DNA of 64,000 bases from Candidatus Sulfotelmatobacter sp. (lineage in GTDB: Bacteria; Acidobacteriota; Terriglobia; Terriglobales; Acidobacteriaceae). Where the stretch lies: positions 1-64,000 of the forward strand of contig JAOAPI010000182.1 in the NCBI GenBank assembly GCA_025462865.1, written 5' to 3'. The notes under the pieces were generated by a model. It was not told where the DNA came from and ran no database searches. It saw nothing but the letters and a program-made list of their open reading frames with translations. The position numbers and the translations under genes were made by a program. This document shows positions 13,876-21,227 of the stretch, in pieces (positions within the stretch are counted from its first letter, which is position 1; the number at the start of each line of letters is the position of its first letter).

Positions 13876-14039
13876 TGAACAAGACTCAACGTGAAGCTAT
13901 TCAGCGGGCTATAGAATTTGAAGAGGACTGGCTCTACCGTGCGCGGCGCGAAGATCAGGCCTCTAATATCACTGCCTACGCTGACCCCCGAATCGCAGCA
14001 CATGAACGGACACTTGCCGAACTGAAAGAGGAATTGTGA
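13875..14039 (+). CDS. Small hypothetical protein
   Basis: 54 aa, MNKTQREAIQRAIEFEEDWL..., helical and charged, ending in ERTLAELKEEL. ATG overlaps the preceding TAA; TGA overlaps the next GTG. No family recognised. Confidence 0.5.
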   Translation: MNKTQREAIQRAIEFEEDWLYRARREDQASNITAYADPRIAAHERTLAELKEEL

Positions 14040-14209
14040 CTGATTTATCCAAGGAGAAGCCGACACGCCACAAGAGGATTGCAGTCAAATTCTGCCCTGC
14101 TTGCGGGAATCGGCCGAAGCTCCCGCCCATCGATGAGCGACAACATGTCTGGAATGTGAAATGTGAGAAATGCAGAACGTACTTCATTGTTTGGGAAAGA
14201 GGATTTTGA
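14036..14209 (+). CDS. Zinc-ribbon protein
   Basis: 57 aa from GTG. KFCPACGNRPKL and VKCEKCRTYFIVWERG form a CxxC...CxxC ribbon after a basic N-terminus. Overlaps both neighbours by start/stop codons. Function unknown; it resembles the phage protein class that carries a single rubredoxin-like knuckle. Confidence 0.6.
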   Translation: MTDLSKEKPTRHKRIAVKFCPACGNRPKLPPIDERQHVWNVKCEKCRTYFIVWERGF

Positions 14210-14865
14210 TGAGCGAGACTGAGCAGAGCAAGCCGGAGCCGCAACCGCAATGGTTCGTCACGAAGCCTGTACGCAAGCAGGCCGTCCAATTCTCTACCAT
14301 AGAGACACTTCCGCCAGAATGGTCTAGTCATGTGTGTATCCACCTGTGCGGCGATAACTTATCTATCCCGCATCGCCCACACATCCACACGCTTGAAGGC
14401 ATGATGGAAATAAGCGCGGGGGATTGGATCATCAAGGGCATTAAGGGCGAATTCTACCCGTGCAAACCTGACATTTTCGCCACCAGTTACGAACTTGAGC
14501 ACTACGCGGCTTCCCAACCTTCAGTACCCGCCACAGAAACAACGCGCCTTAAATTTCAGATTGACCGGGACAGCGAGACGGAGTGGTCTGCGGACACTTT
14601 AATGCTCTGTGCGGACGGCCATTACGAGGTTCTAGGCTGGTTTCCGTGCGAATCCCAAGAAGAAGCTGAGAAGTATTGTGCGGAAATGAAAGCTCTGTAC
14701 GATGCAGCGCGGGGCGTTCCTAGCTCTCAGGGCACGCCAAAAGTATGTGCAAATTGCGCCCTTGATGCTACTGACAACGTGACAATTTGCCGGGACTGCT
14801 GGGAACTTGCTGAGTTTACTGAAGGCACGGGGCCGCTAGGAGAATCCAATGACTCATCGCAATAA
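14209..14865 (+). CDS. Conserved phage protein with a GDWIIkGikGE-YPCKPdIF motif
   Basis: 218 aa. KPVRKQAVQF, HTLEGMMEISAGDWIIKGIK and GEFYPCKPDIFATSYE form the well-known phage block (t.EG.m...GDWIi.G..GE.YPcKPdiF..tYe) of unknown function. A C-terminal module has CANCALDATDNVTICRDCW, a zinc ribbon. Between them lies PSSQGTPK, encoded by a 20-base sequence repeated in the next gene. The end overlaps the next gene by 17 bases. Confidence 0.65.
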   Translation: MSETEQSKPEPQPQWFVTKPVRKQAVQFSTIETLPPEWSSHVCIHLCGDNLSIPHRPHIHTLEGMMEISAGDWIIKGIKGEFYPCKPDIFATSYELEHYAASQPSVPATETTRLKFQIDRDSETEWSADTLMLCADGHYEVLGWFPCESQEEAEKYCAEMKALYDAARGVPSSQGTPKVCANCALDATDNVTICRDCWELAEFTEGTGPLGESNDSSQ

Positions 14866-15781
14866 GGACGAGAACAAGCCTTTCTCTTGGGACAAATATA
14901 GCAAAGCTAGGGCTAGCTCTCAGGGCACGCCACCACAGGACATGAGTGACGACATTCTTAATCGCCTAATTGAGACACAACGGCTTGAGTTTATCCGCTT
15001 GCGTGAAGGTCTGGAGAAAATCGCCGTGGAGCCTCTGGGGTCACACGCTGTCAGGCGAATGGCTGAAGAACTTCTTTCTTCGATCTCAAAGTTAGCGGCC
15101 TCTTCTCAGGGTACGGGATGGGCCGAAGCAATTCGCCTCTTAGCGTTGATGTACGACCGCTGGGAAGAAGGGACGCAGTGCTACGAAGATCCTGAGGATT
15201 GCGGCGGATTTCTCGGCCACGCGGTCAAGTTGTCAGAGGAAGAGGAAAATCAGATTATCGCCATTCTGCCACCTCGGGCGCTTCCCACTGACAGCGACTA
15301 CTTCAGGGTTGATACCGCCGAAGGGCAACTGATTCTCGATCAAACCAGACGCGCTGAAGAGACTGAATTGCGTTCCGAGGACTTAGCCTCGCAACTCAAA
15401 GCGGCGCAACGGGAACTCGCCGATGTTCGCACGGAACATTCCAATATCCTTGAGGACAGCCTCGCCTTGCAAGTGCAACTGTCGGCGGCACAACGGGACA
15501 ACGAGAAACTCCAAGAAGGCAAGAACTCTTGGCGAAGAGCGACGGAGAGACTCCGAGGCGAACTTTCGGTGGCGGAAGCTCTGGTAGGAGAACTGCGGAC
15601 GGTTGGCGAGCGAGTGGCAGGCGCGGCTAAAAGGATGGAACACAATTCGTCTGGAGGCTGGTCTGGACGAGCAGAAGTAGACGCCGCAGTTACCGCTTGG
15701 GCAGCACTTATGCTCCGTGCTGAGGAACTTCTTAACCCGCGTACCCTAAAGGTGAAATCAGATGGGTCAGACAATGCTTAA
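14849..15781 (+). CDS. Large coiled-coil protein
   Basis: 310 aa. The N-terminal third is polar and holds two SSQGT linkers (near residues 23 and 87). Residues about 165-260 (DLASQLKAAQRELADVRTEH, then further heptads) predict a long coiled coil. The C-terminus is helical and Ala-rich. No enzyme motif. It could be a structural or scaffolding component or an antirestriction mimic, but nothing decides this. Confidence 0.55.
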   Translation: MTHRNKDENKPFSWDKYSKARASSQGTPPQDMSDDILNRLIETQRLEFIRLREGLEKIAVEPLGSHAVRRMAEELLSSISKLAASSQGTGWAEAIRLLALMYDRWEEGTQCYEDPEDCGGFLGHAVKLSEEEENQIIAILPPRALPTDSDYFRVDTAEGQLILDQTRRAEETELRSEDLASQLKAAQRELADVRTEHSNILEDSLALQVQLSAAQRDNEKLQEGKNSWRRATERLRGELSVAEALVGELRTVGERVAGAAKRMEHNSSGGWSGRAEVDAAVTAWAALMLRAEELLNPRTLKVKSDGSDNA

Positions 15782-16073
15782 GCAGTACCGCCCTCGCCTC
15801 ATGGAACAGCTGGCAATTCCATCTGAGGCCCAGCACTACGTTAATGCCGCTCTCAAAGACTCAACTGAAATGTTTCTCGAAGCGGTTAAGGATGTGGCTC
15901 AAGCCCATCAGATGGCCGCCGTTGCGAAGAAAGCAGGAGTAGGGCGAGAAGGTCTTTACCATTCACTATCCAAGAAAGGAAATCCAAGCTGGAAGACAGT
16001 ACTTTCTGTCCTTAAAAGTGCAGGTTTGGAAATTCATGTGCGTACCCTAAAGAAAGAAGATGGCAATGGCTGA
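15762..16073 (+). CDS. HigA-like antitoxin/addiction-module antidote protein
   Basis: 103 aa. YVNAALKDSTEMFLEAVKDV, then AQAHQMAAVAKKAGVGREGL, YHSLSKKGNPSWKTVLSVLK and SAGLEIHV match the XRE-type antidote family (yLnaAleD...fl.aLrdvA.A.G...la..tGlsreglYkaLs..GNP...T...vl.alGl). It binds DNA by HTH. No RelE/HigB-like toxin gene adjoins it, so it may be an orphan used as a regulator or to neutralise host toxins. The start overlaps the previous gene. Confidence 0.75.
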   Translation: MGQTMLKQYRPRLMEQLAIPSEAQHYVNAALKDSTEMFLEAVKDVAQAHQMAAVAKKAGVGREGLYHSLSKKGNPSWKTVLSVLKSAGLEIHVRTLKKEDGNG

Positions 16074-16284
16074 ACCGCGCTACACAGTAACCGTGACATT
16101 TTCTATTGGGTTATACGTTGGGGAGTGGACCGGTCAGGAAGTGCAGATGGAGCCTCAAACAATAACTATGTGCAACAGTCCGAGCAAGGCTTACGCCGAA
16201 CTTTTGTATAGGAGAATTTCCGACCTTCCATTCCCGCCCGAACCAGTTGAGGACATGACCAAGCAAAGGGAACTATATACTTAA
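16060..16284 (+). pseudogene. Small gene with its 3' end altered by IS insertion
   Basis: 74 aa as it stands, MAMAEPRYTVTVTFSIGLYV... The last five residues (RELYT) are encoded by the left end of the IS element. Removing the IS and one target copy restores TKQKGGRG and a TGA that overlaps the ATG of the gene at 18198, as in the rest of this operon. The protein is probably still made but with a changed tail and with its coupling to the downstream gene broken. Original function unknown. Confidence 0.8.
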
Positions 16285-16289
16285 ATCCC

Positions 16290-16318
16290 TTGACAAGCGT
16301 GCGGGAGTAAAGTACATT
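16290..16318 (+). promoter_or_regulatory. Transposase promoter
   Basis: TTGACA (16290-16295), 17-base spacer, TACATT (16313-16318), partly within the terminal repeat region. The transposase ATG at 16325 is six bases after the -10, so the mRNA is probably leaderless, limiting outside translation control. Confidence 0.65.
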
Positions 16319-16324
16319 TAAGCC

Positions 16325-17242
16325 ATGAGCAAAAGCACAATATCGACCTTCCAGCTTTTCGAGATGTTCCCCGACGCGGAATCTGCTCGGCTCTTTCTGG
16401 AATCCCGTATTTGGTCTGAGGGCGTTACCTGCCCGTCCTGCAAGGCCAAAGAGAACATCACCACGCGCAAAGGCGGCTTCTACCGTTGCAACGCCTGCAA
16501 CCTCGACTTCACGATCCGCACCGGGACTATTTTCGAGCGGTCGCATGTTCCCTTGCACAAGTGGCTCTATGCCATGTACTTGCTGGTGACCGCTCGGAAG
16601 GGTATCAGTTCGATGCAACTGGCCAAGGAGATCGGCATTACCCAAAAGTCGGCATGGTTTGTTCTCCATCGGCTCCGTGAGGCATGTGGCGGGAAGCTGG
16701 ACAAGTTGCGCGGCATGGTCGAGATAGACGAGTGCTTCATCGGCGGGAAAGAGCGCAACAAGCACGAGCACAAGAAGCTCAAAGCTGGACGCGGCTCCGT
16801 GGGCAAGACTGCCGTGGTGGGGCTGCGTGAGCGCGGCGGACGCACGATTGCCGCTCCGATGGATGAGCGCACCTTGCAAGAAGCGACGAAGCGCATCCAC
16901 GAAAACATTGAACTCGGCTCCCAACTCTACACGGACGAGCACTTGATGTTCACCGATCTTGACGGCCTGTTCTTCCGTCACGATGCCGTAAACCATTCGG
17001 CTGGCGAGTACGCGGCTGGCCCTGCCCACACGAACTCGATTGAAAGCGTCTGGGCTGTCCTGAAACGCGGCTACTACGGCGTTTACCACAGCATGAGCGG
17101 CAAGCATCTTCGCCGCTATCTGGACGAGTTCACCTTCCGGCTGAACGAAGGCAATGTCAAACGGCACTCTCTTGAACGGCTGGACAGCATGATCGAAGCG
17201 GTCAGCGGCAAGCGGCTGACCTATGCGGGGTTGACGGCATGA
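16325..17242 (+). CDS. IS1595-family transposase
   Basis: 305 aa. N-terminal zinc ribbon CPSCKAKENI...YRCNACNLDFT (about 37-59), then RTGTIFERSHVPLHKWLYAM, an HTH region (SSMQLAKEIGITQKSAW), and the ISXO2-like catalytic domain: MVEIDECFIGGKERN (first D), LYTDEHLMF (second D), HTNSIESVWAVLKRG (N/E of the third acid region). It catalyses cut-and-paste or copy-out transposition of the surrounding element. Full length, no lesions. Its TGA overlaps the first passenger ATG. Confidence 0.95.
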   Translation: MSKSTISTFQLFEMFPDAESARLFLESRIWSEGVTCPSCKAKENITTRKGGFYRCNACNLDFTIRTGTIFERSHVPLHKWLYAMYLLVTARKGISSMQLAKEIGITQKSAWFVLHRLREACGGKLDKLRGMVEIDECFIGGKERNKHEHKKLKAGRGSVGKTAVVGLRERGGRTIAAPMDERTLQEATKRIHENIELGSQLYTDEHLMFTDLDGLFFRHDAVNHSAGEYAAGPAHTNSIESVWAVLKRGYYGVYHSMSGKHLRRYLDEFTFRLNEGNVKRHSLERLDSMIEAVSGKRLTYAGLTA

Positions 17243-17418
17243 GGCGAACACGCGATTGGAACCTGCAAGTTGAATGGAAGCCGCAAGATTGCTGGATCGG
17301 CGCGTTCTGGCGGCGCGAGGGCAACTGCCTTGACCTGTGGGTCTGCCTACTGCCGATGCTCCCGCTGCATTTCTCGTGCTGGGGAGCGCGTTGGGGGATG
17401 AGGGAGCCTGCACTATGA
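17239..17418 (+). CDS. IS passenger protein 1
   Basis: 59 aa, MRRTRDWNLQVEWKPQDCWI, then a hydrophobic Trp-rich middle with LWVCLLPMLPLHFSCWGARW, which may be a membrane segment. ATG overlaps the transposase stop (ATGA), TGA overlaps the next ATG. IS1595 elements are known to carry passenger genes; this one is not recognised. Confidence 0.55.
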   Translation: MRRTRDWNLQVEWKPQDCWIGAFWRREGNCLDLWVCLLPMLPLHFSCWGARWGMREPAL

Positions 17419-17531
17419 AACCCCCGAAGGCTCTTGAGCAAATTGCCGATATTGTTCTCTCGTACCGTCCCGCATCGAAGCAACCCAAGCCACGCAAACG
17501 GAAGAAAGCAAAGCGGGTGAAGCGTGGCTGA
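17415..17531 (+). CDS. IS passenger protein 2, small basic
   Basis: 38 aa, MKPPKALEQIADIVLSYRP followed by a very basic Lys/Arg tail (KPRKRKKAKRVKRG). ATG overlaps the previous TGA. The tail suggests nucleic-acid binding. Overlaps the next GTG. Confidence 0.5.
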   Translation: MKPPKALEQIADIVLSYRPASKQPKPRKRKKAKRVKRG

Positions 17532-17886
17532 TCTCGTTGGAACTTGCCCGAAAGACTTCTGGGAAGAGTGGATTGCCGAAGGCGATGCGGCTGGAGAACC
17601 CTACTCCGGGGAAGAATGGGGATGGTACACGGGCGACCGCAAGGCCCGTAGCATTCAGCCCGGAGACCGCTTCTACGTTGTGGCACACGGCAAGTTGCGC
17701 GGCTGGGCACCTGTCGTGCGCGTAGATGTTGGCGGCGATGGCAAGAGCTACGCGATTATCCGGCACGGTGGGGGAGTGGCTTGCACCATCGCGGAACCGA
17801 TACCTGGATTTCGCGGCCTTCGGCTTCGATGGTGGAATCGGGAAAGCGAAGCGCCGTTCCCAGAGTGGAGAAAGGCCGATGCCTGA
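17524..17886 (+). CDS. IS passenger protein 3, ASCH/PUA-like
   Basis: 120 aa from GTG. PKDFWEEWIAEGDAAGEPYS, GWYTGDRKARSIQPGDRFYV, VAHGKLRGWAPVVRVD and IPGFRGLRLRWWNRE look like an ASCH/EVE-type beta-barrel (PUA-like) domain, a fold that binds RNA or modified bases. Typical passenger of environmental IS1595-type elements as far as I can recall. The assignment is by eye. Confidence 0.5.
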   Translation: MADLVGTCPKDFWEEWIAEGDAAGEPYSGEEWGWYTGDRKARSIQPGDRFYVVAHGKLRGWAPVVRVDVGGDGKSYAIIRHGGGVACTIAEPIPGFRGLRLRWWNRESEAPFPEWRKADA

Positions 17887-18142
17887 TAACTGGGAACAGG
17901 AATTGCGGGATGCAGGTTGGACAGCCGTTCGTCTCGATCTCTGGCGTTCGCCCCACGGAGACCTGTATCGCGGCCCGTACAAGGCGTGGCAGGTTATGAA
18001 GAGCATCCAGCAATGGGGATTGAAACGATGCTGCGACTGTCGCGCCGTCGCATCGCGTGGTGGGACGATAGAGCACGCGGCAACTTGCACCCACGGCGAT
18101 TCATCTTGGATCGAGGTTTTGGTCGAAGGCATCATGGCCTAA
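17879..18142 (+). CDS. IS passenger protein 4
   Basis: 87 aa, MPDNWEQELRDAGWTAVRLD..., then WRSPHGDLYRGPYKAWQVMK and CCDCRAVASRGGTIEHAATC with a Cys/His set that may bind metal. ATG overlaps the preceding stop. It ends 34 bases before the right terminus of the element. Function unknown. Confidence 0.5.
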   Translation: MPDNWEQELRDAGWTAVRLDLWRSPHGDLYRGPYKAWQVMKSIQQWGLKRCCDCRAVASRGGTIEHAATCTHGDSSWIEVLVEGIMA

Positions 18143-18197
18143 TTGCTGTACTTAGGGAGTTAAGTATATAGTTCCCCAAGCAAAAGGGAGGGCGCGG

Positions 18198-18449
18198 ATG
18201 AGCGAGAAATTGTTTGCCGAGGATGGGCCGACCTGTGAAGAGTTGGCGGGTACTCTCGACGAGTGGCCGAACTGCCGCACGGCAGACTGCGAGAACAAGG
18301 CCTGCTTAGCGATTAAATCGCCGATGTGCTTCCCCTGCACGGCAGTACATGCATTACTTCACCAGATGCGACGGAATCACGAATACAAGCCGGAAACCTG
18401 CGCTGGCTGCCAAATCGCTGCGAGAGTCGTGAACCTGAAGGGATTTTGA
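18198..18449 (+). CDS. Cys-rich zinc-binding protein
   Basis: 83 aa. CEELAG, NCRTADCENKAC, MCFPCTAVH and TCAGCQ give at least two metal-binding Cys groups. Its ATG would have overlapped the stop of the gene at 16060 before the IS arrived. Function unknown. Confidence 0.6.
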   Translation: MSEKLFAEDGPTCEELAGTLDEWPNCRTADCENKACLAIKSPMCFPCTAVHALLHQMRRNHEYKPETCAGCQIAARVVNLKGF

Positions 18450-18520
18450 ACCGAGCGGGAGCTTGAGAGTTCCAAGGAGAAGAAATAGGCCCGATACCGT
18501 GATACCCAAGGAGAAGAAAG

Positions 18521-18709
18521 ATGAAGATCGCGCTCACTGTCCTGCTGGGGGCCATTTTCCTTTCCTGCCTCTTCGCGGCGGAATGGATCGTGTTTCGCAA
18601 AATGGACGACATGCCGCATTTCTGGTACTGGTACGGACTTCTATGCGGCTTAATCGCAGTCGGCGGATCGTCCGGGGGAACAGCCATTATTTTATGGATC
18701 AAAGTCTGA
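18521..18709 (+). CDS. Small two-helix membrane protein
   Basis: 62 aa: KIALTVLLGAIFLSCLFAAE and YWYGLLCGLIAVGGSSGGTA are hydrophobic segments on either side of a short polar loop (RKMDDMPH). A good AAGGAGAAGAAAG ribosome site precedes it; the same 14 bases CCAAGGAGAAGAAA also occur 34 bases upstream (18472-18485). Holin-like topology, but it lies next to the integrase, away from the lysis genes. Confidence 0.55.
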   Translation: MKIALTVLLGAIFLSCLFAAEWIVFRKMDDMPHFWYWYGLLCGLIAVGGSSGGTAIILWIKV

Positions 18710-18725
18710 GGAAACTGAGAACACT

Positions 18726-19958
18726 TTGTCCTTGCCAATCCAATCCGCCTCGCCTATAACATTTTCGGCGAACACCTCAGTCGATTCTCTGAAGGAGGTA
18801 GAGAAATTGGCGAGGAGAAGGTATCAGCGCGGATGGTTGCGTCGGCGCAAGGATGTATGGATTGTGTGCTGGCGCGAAGATGTAGTCAATCAATATGGGG
18901 TCATTGAGAGGCGGGAACAATTTGCCGATGTGGGCCTCATTAAAGACCTTCCAACCAAATCACTAGCAAGGAAAGCAGCAACCCGTTTAGTCGATCACGT
19001 TAACCAGCCAAACTATCGACCGGGGCGGGTCTGTACCGTGGAAGCGTTTTCGGAGATATTTTGCAGGGATGTTCTGATTCATCGCAAGCCAAGTTATCAA
19101 GAGGCGGCGCGGGGAATCTGCCGTATCTACATCAATCCGCTCCTAGGGATGCACCGATTAGATCAGATCAATGGCCCGGCTCCGCAAATGCTCATCAACT
19201 CGATGGCACGGAAGGGGCTGGGACGAAAGACCATTCTGAATGCGATGAGCGTTTTGTCGAAGATGCTCAAGGTCGCTCATGGATGGCAGTATTTAAGCTG
19301 CCAGATCGACTGGAAGATACTGGAACTTCCGGGAGCCGAACTGGAGAAACCGCAACGCTTCTTTACTCCTGAAGAGTCTCAGAGAATAATAGAAGCCAGC
19401 CCAGAGCCGTGGAACCTGTGCTTCGCGATCATGGCCTATTTGGGTGTCCGCGCAAGTGAAGCAGTCGGGATTGCGTGGCAGCATGTGGATCTGGAAACTG
19501 GAGTCTTGATGATCCGGCAAAACAACTGGCGAGGTCAGGTCTTAACGCTCAAATCGAAATCGAGTGTCAGAGACTTGCCTTTACCAGCCGTCCTGATTTC
19601 CATGCTGACGGATTTTAGAATGCGATGGAAGCCGAACGTGGAAGGCTTACTCTTTGCAAATGCCAAGGGCCAGCCCATCACAAGCTGTTACGTTCGCAGG
19701 GATATCCTGCATCCAGTGCGGGAAAGTCTTGGCATCCCCAGAGGAGCGTTTCACGCTTTCCGACACGGTTTAGGGACAGCGTTAATGCAGGCAGGAGCGA
19801 ATCCGCGTGTGGTACAAAATCAGCTAGGGCATTCCGATTTGAGAATGCTTCAGCGATACGCGCATGTCGTTCCTCAAGATCAACGAGACGCTGTAGACCG
19901 CTCTACGAACGTGTTCTTGGAGAGGTCGGCGGCGAGAATGACGGGGTTGGTAAATTGA
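18726..19958 (+). CDS. int: Tyrosine site-specific integrase
   Basis: 410 aa from TTG. The catalytic domain shows R242 (LGVRASEA), K276 or K278 (TLKSKS), H343-x-x-R346 (FHAFRHGLG), H369 (LGHSDL) and nucleophile Y378 (RYAHV), all in the usual order. Residues about 103-190 form the core-binding domain; the N-terminus (RRRYQRGWLRRRKDVWIVCW) could be the arm-binding domain. It would integrate the phage at the tRNA-3'-end core found 265 bases downstream. The start is unsure because no ATG lies near the N-terminus. Confidence 0.93.
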   Translation: MSLPIQSASPITFSANTSVDSLKEVEKLARRRYQRGWLRRRKDVWIVCWREDVVNQYGVIERREQFADVGLIKDLPTKSLARKAATRLVDHVNQPNYRPGRVCTVEAFSEIFCRDVLIHRKPSYQEAARGICRIYINPLLGMHRLDQINGPAPQMLINSMARKGLGRKTILNAMSVLSKMLKVAHGWQYLSCQIDWKILELPGAELEKPQRFFTPEESQRIIEASPEPWNLCFAIMAYLGVRASEAVGIAWQHVDLETGVLMIRQNNWRGQVLTLKSKSSVRDLPLPAVLISMLTDFRMRWKPNVEGLLFANAKGQPITSCYVRRDILHPVRESLGIPRGAFHAFRHGLGTALMQAGANPRVVQNQLGHSDLRMLQRYAHVVPQDQRDAVDRSTNVFLERSAARMTGLVN

Positions 19959-19975
19959 GTGTGCAGACGGGGCGG

Positions 19976-20149
19976 ATGTTTGACTTGGAGTTCAGGCCAG
20001 AGTTTACTCCCTGCGGAGAGCCTGTGTTGACTTGTTTTAGGGTTCACGACAGGCCTTACGTGGTTGACATCCACGGCACGCTGTACCGTTTACAGGTCAT
20101 CACAGACGACCCCGATTGCTGGACATGGTGCGAGGTGCATCGCCTCTAG
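19976..20149 (+). CDS. Small hypothetical protein after the integrase
   Basis: 57 aa, MFDLEFRPEFTPCGEPVLTC, then VHDRPYVVDIHGTLYRLQVI: mostly beta-like. Other possible starts are TTG 19955 (overlapping the integrase stop) and GTG 19961. It could be a small recombination directionality factor by position, but it lacks an obvious HTH. Confidence 0.45.
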   Translation: MFDLEFRPEFTPCGEPVLTCFRVHDRPYVVDIHGTLYRLQVITDDPDCWTWCEVHRL

Positions 20150-20172
20150 CCCCCGCGAGACGTGGATTTGCT

Positions 20173-20363
20173 GCGTTCTGCGGCGGAACTGGCTGGCAAG
20201 TGATTGAAACTAAACTGAGTGGTTGGCGTCCCCGACGGGATTTGAACCCGTCAGCCTAGAAAAGTGCCTATTGATTCTACGGTACTTACCTAGCGCCAAT
20301 CACTCCCTAACTGATAAATCGGCGTTAAAGTTGCGGCGTTCTGCTGCGAGTTGCGGCGGAACT
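20173..20363. other. attP: Probable phage attachment site (attP) with flanking repeats
   Basis: The core is the 3' end of a tRNA gene (20224-20251). GCGTTCTGC occurs at 20173-20181 and 20336-20344, and TGCGGCGGAACT at 20179-20190 and 20352-20363, the same way round on both sides of the core, as expected for integrase arm sites. Phage genes continue on both sides, so this reads as attP rather than attL or attR. Confidence 0.65.
20224..20251 (-). tRNA. Partial tRNA 3' end (T-arm, acceptor strand, CCA), tRNA-Glu-like
   Basis: On the minus strand the T-arm is ACGGG-TTCAAAT-CCCGT (20251-20235), followed by acceptor 3' strand CGGGGAC, discriminator G and CCA. GGGGACGCCA ends the well-known tRNA-Glu. 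No matching GTCCCCG 5' strand, D-arm or anticodon arm precedes it, so it is a fragment captured as an att core and not a working tRNA. Confidence 0.75.
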
Positions 20364-20447
20364 TGGACCCAACAACGGCTAGAGGTGTTCGCCAAATGAA
20401 AGATGTAGAAGTAGAGATCGAGCGGATTTACGAACGCAACGAAGGCA

Positions 20448-21227
20448 GTGAAGGGAAAACAATTTCACGAGATCGTGGCCGATTATCGCCACGTCGTATG
20501 CAGCGTAGTTCGACAGAGGCCACAGCCCGGTGGACACGGAGCCAAGGCGCTAGGAACAGGGTTTTTCGTCTCGCGGGATGTGTTCATCACATGCGACCAC
20601 GTGATGAATAATCCCGAAGATCCGCACCAACCAGGCGATTCCTATCTACTGGTGGCGAACCTTACCGGAACAAGCGGGAAAATGCATATCCTGCCCAACC
20701 CCCAAATCGGCAAGGAAATCAATCTTTTTCCCAACTTGGATATGGCAGTGCTGCGAGTTCCAAACACTCCGCAAGACCAGCCCTTTGCCCCGTTGGAGTA
20801 TGGGGACGTTTACGAAGGCGAGGGCATTGGTGTTGTGGGCTATCCACTGCCCGTATTGCAGGTGATAAATGGAAACATCACATTTAATTCCGTGATATAC
20901 AGGGCGGCTCGCGGGTCCGTGACGGCGCGATACACGACTAACGACAACCAATTGCAAAACGTACCGTGCATCGAAGTAAATTTTCTTTTTGTTCCCGGCA
21001 ACAGCGGAGGACCCGTATTTTCTGCCAAAACAGGCCGGGCGCTGGGGTTCGTTCGAGGTTATCGTGCGGTTAAAATCAGGGAGAGTATAGCTACGGCCAC
21101 AATGATCCCACAGTTGCCGCTTGGAGTCTCTAATCAGTATGTCGAGAGTCTGTCTGCCGTCTATTCAGTCGCGTACAAGCTCGACTTCGTCAGGGCGACG
21201 CTGGACGGATTTGGAGTGACTCTCTAG
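20448..21227 (+). CDS. Trypsin-like serine protease
   Basis: 259 aa from GTG. The catalytic triad is visible: H51 in FITCDHVMN, D98 in NLDMAVLRV and S186 in VPGNSGGPVF, with a GTGFFVSR entry strand. No signal peptide or PDZ domain is seen, so it is a cytoplasmic or virion protease of the trypsin_2 type. It lies between attP and the tail region on the strand opposite to the late genes, where lysogenic-conversion cargo often sits. The substrate is unknown. Confidence 0.85.
   Translation: MKGKQFHEIVADYRHVVCSVVRQRPQPGGHGAKALGTGFFVSRDVFITCDHVMNNPEDPHQPGDSYLLVANLTGTSGKMHILPNPQIGKEINLFPNLDMAVLRVPNTPQDQPFAPLEYGDVYEGEGIGVVGYPLPVLQVINGNITFNSVIYRAARGSVTARYTTNDNQLQNVPCIEVNFLFVPGNSGGPVFSAKTGRALGFVRGYRAVKIRESIATATMIPQLPLGVSNQYVESLSAVYSVAYKLDFVRATLDGFGVTL

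Larger units (their letters stand above)
16268..18176 (+). mobile_element. Complete IS1595-family element with passenger genes
   Basis: 1909 bases. Left end GGGAACTATATACTTAA and right end its exact inverse complement; beyond one mismatch the match continues TCCCT. It is flanked by the perfect 8-base direct repeat CAAGCAAA at 16260-16267 and 18177-18184, the duplication size of IS1595. Inside are a transposase and four small overlapping ORFs. The clean TSD implies a recent insertion into the phage operon. Confidence 0.95.

Noticed and set aside
16166-17710. 514-residue open frame on the minus strand across the IS element
   Set aside because: It is the antisense shadow of the IS1595 transposase; the plus frame has all family motifs, TIRs frame that gene, and the minus translation has no domain.
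20222-20310. Complete functional tRNA at the att core
   Set aside because: Only T-arm and 3' acceptor strand match; no complementary 5' acceptor strand, D-arm or anticodon arm could be placed upstream.
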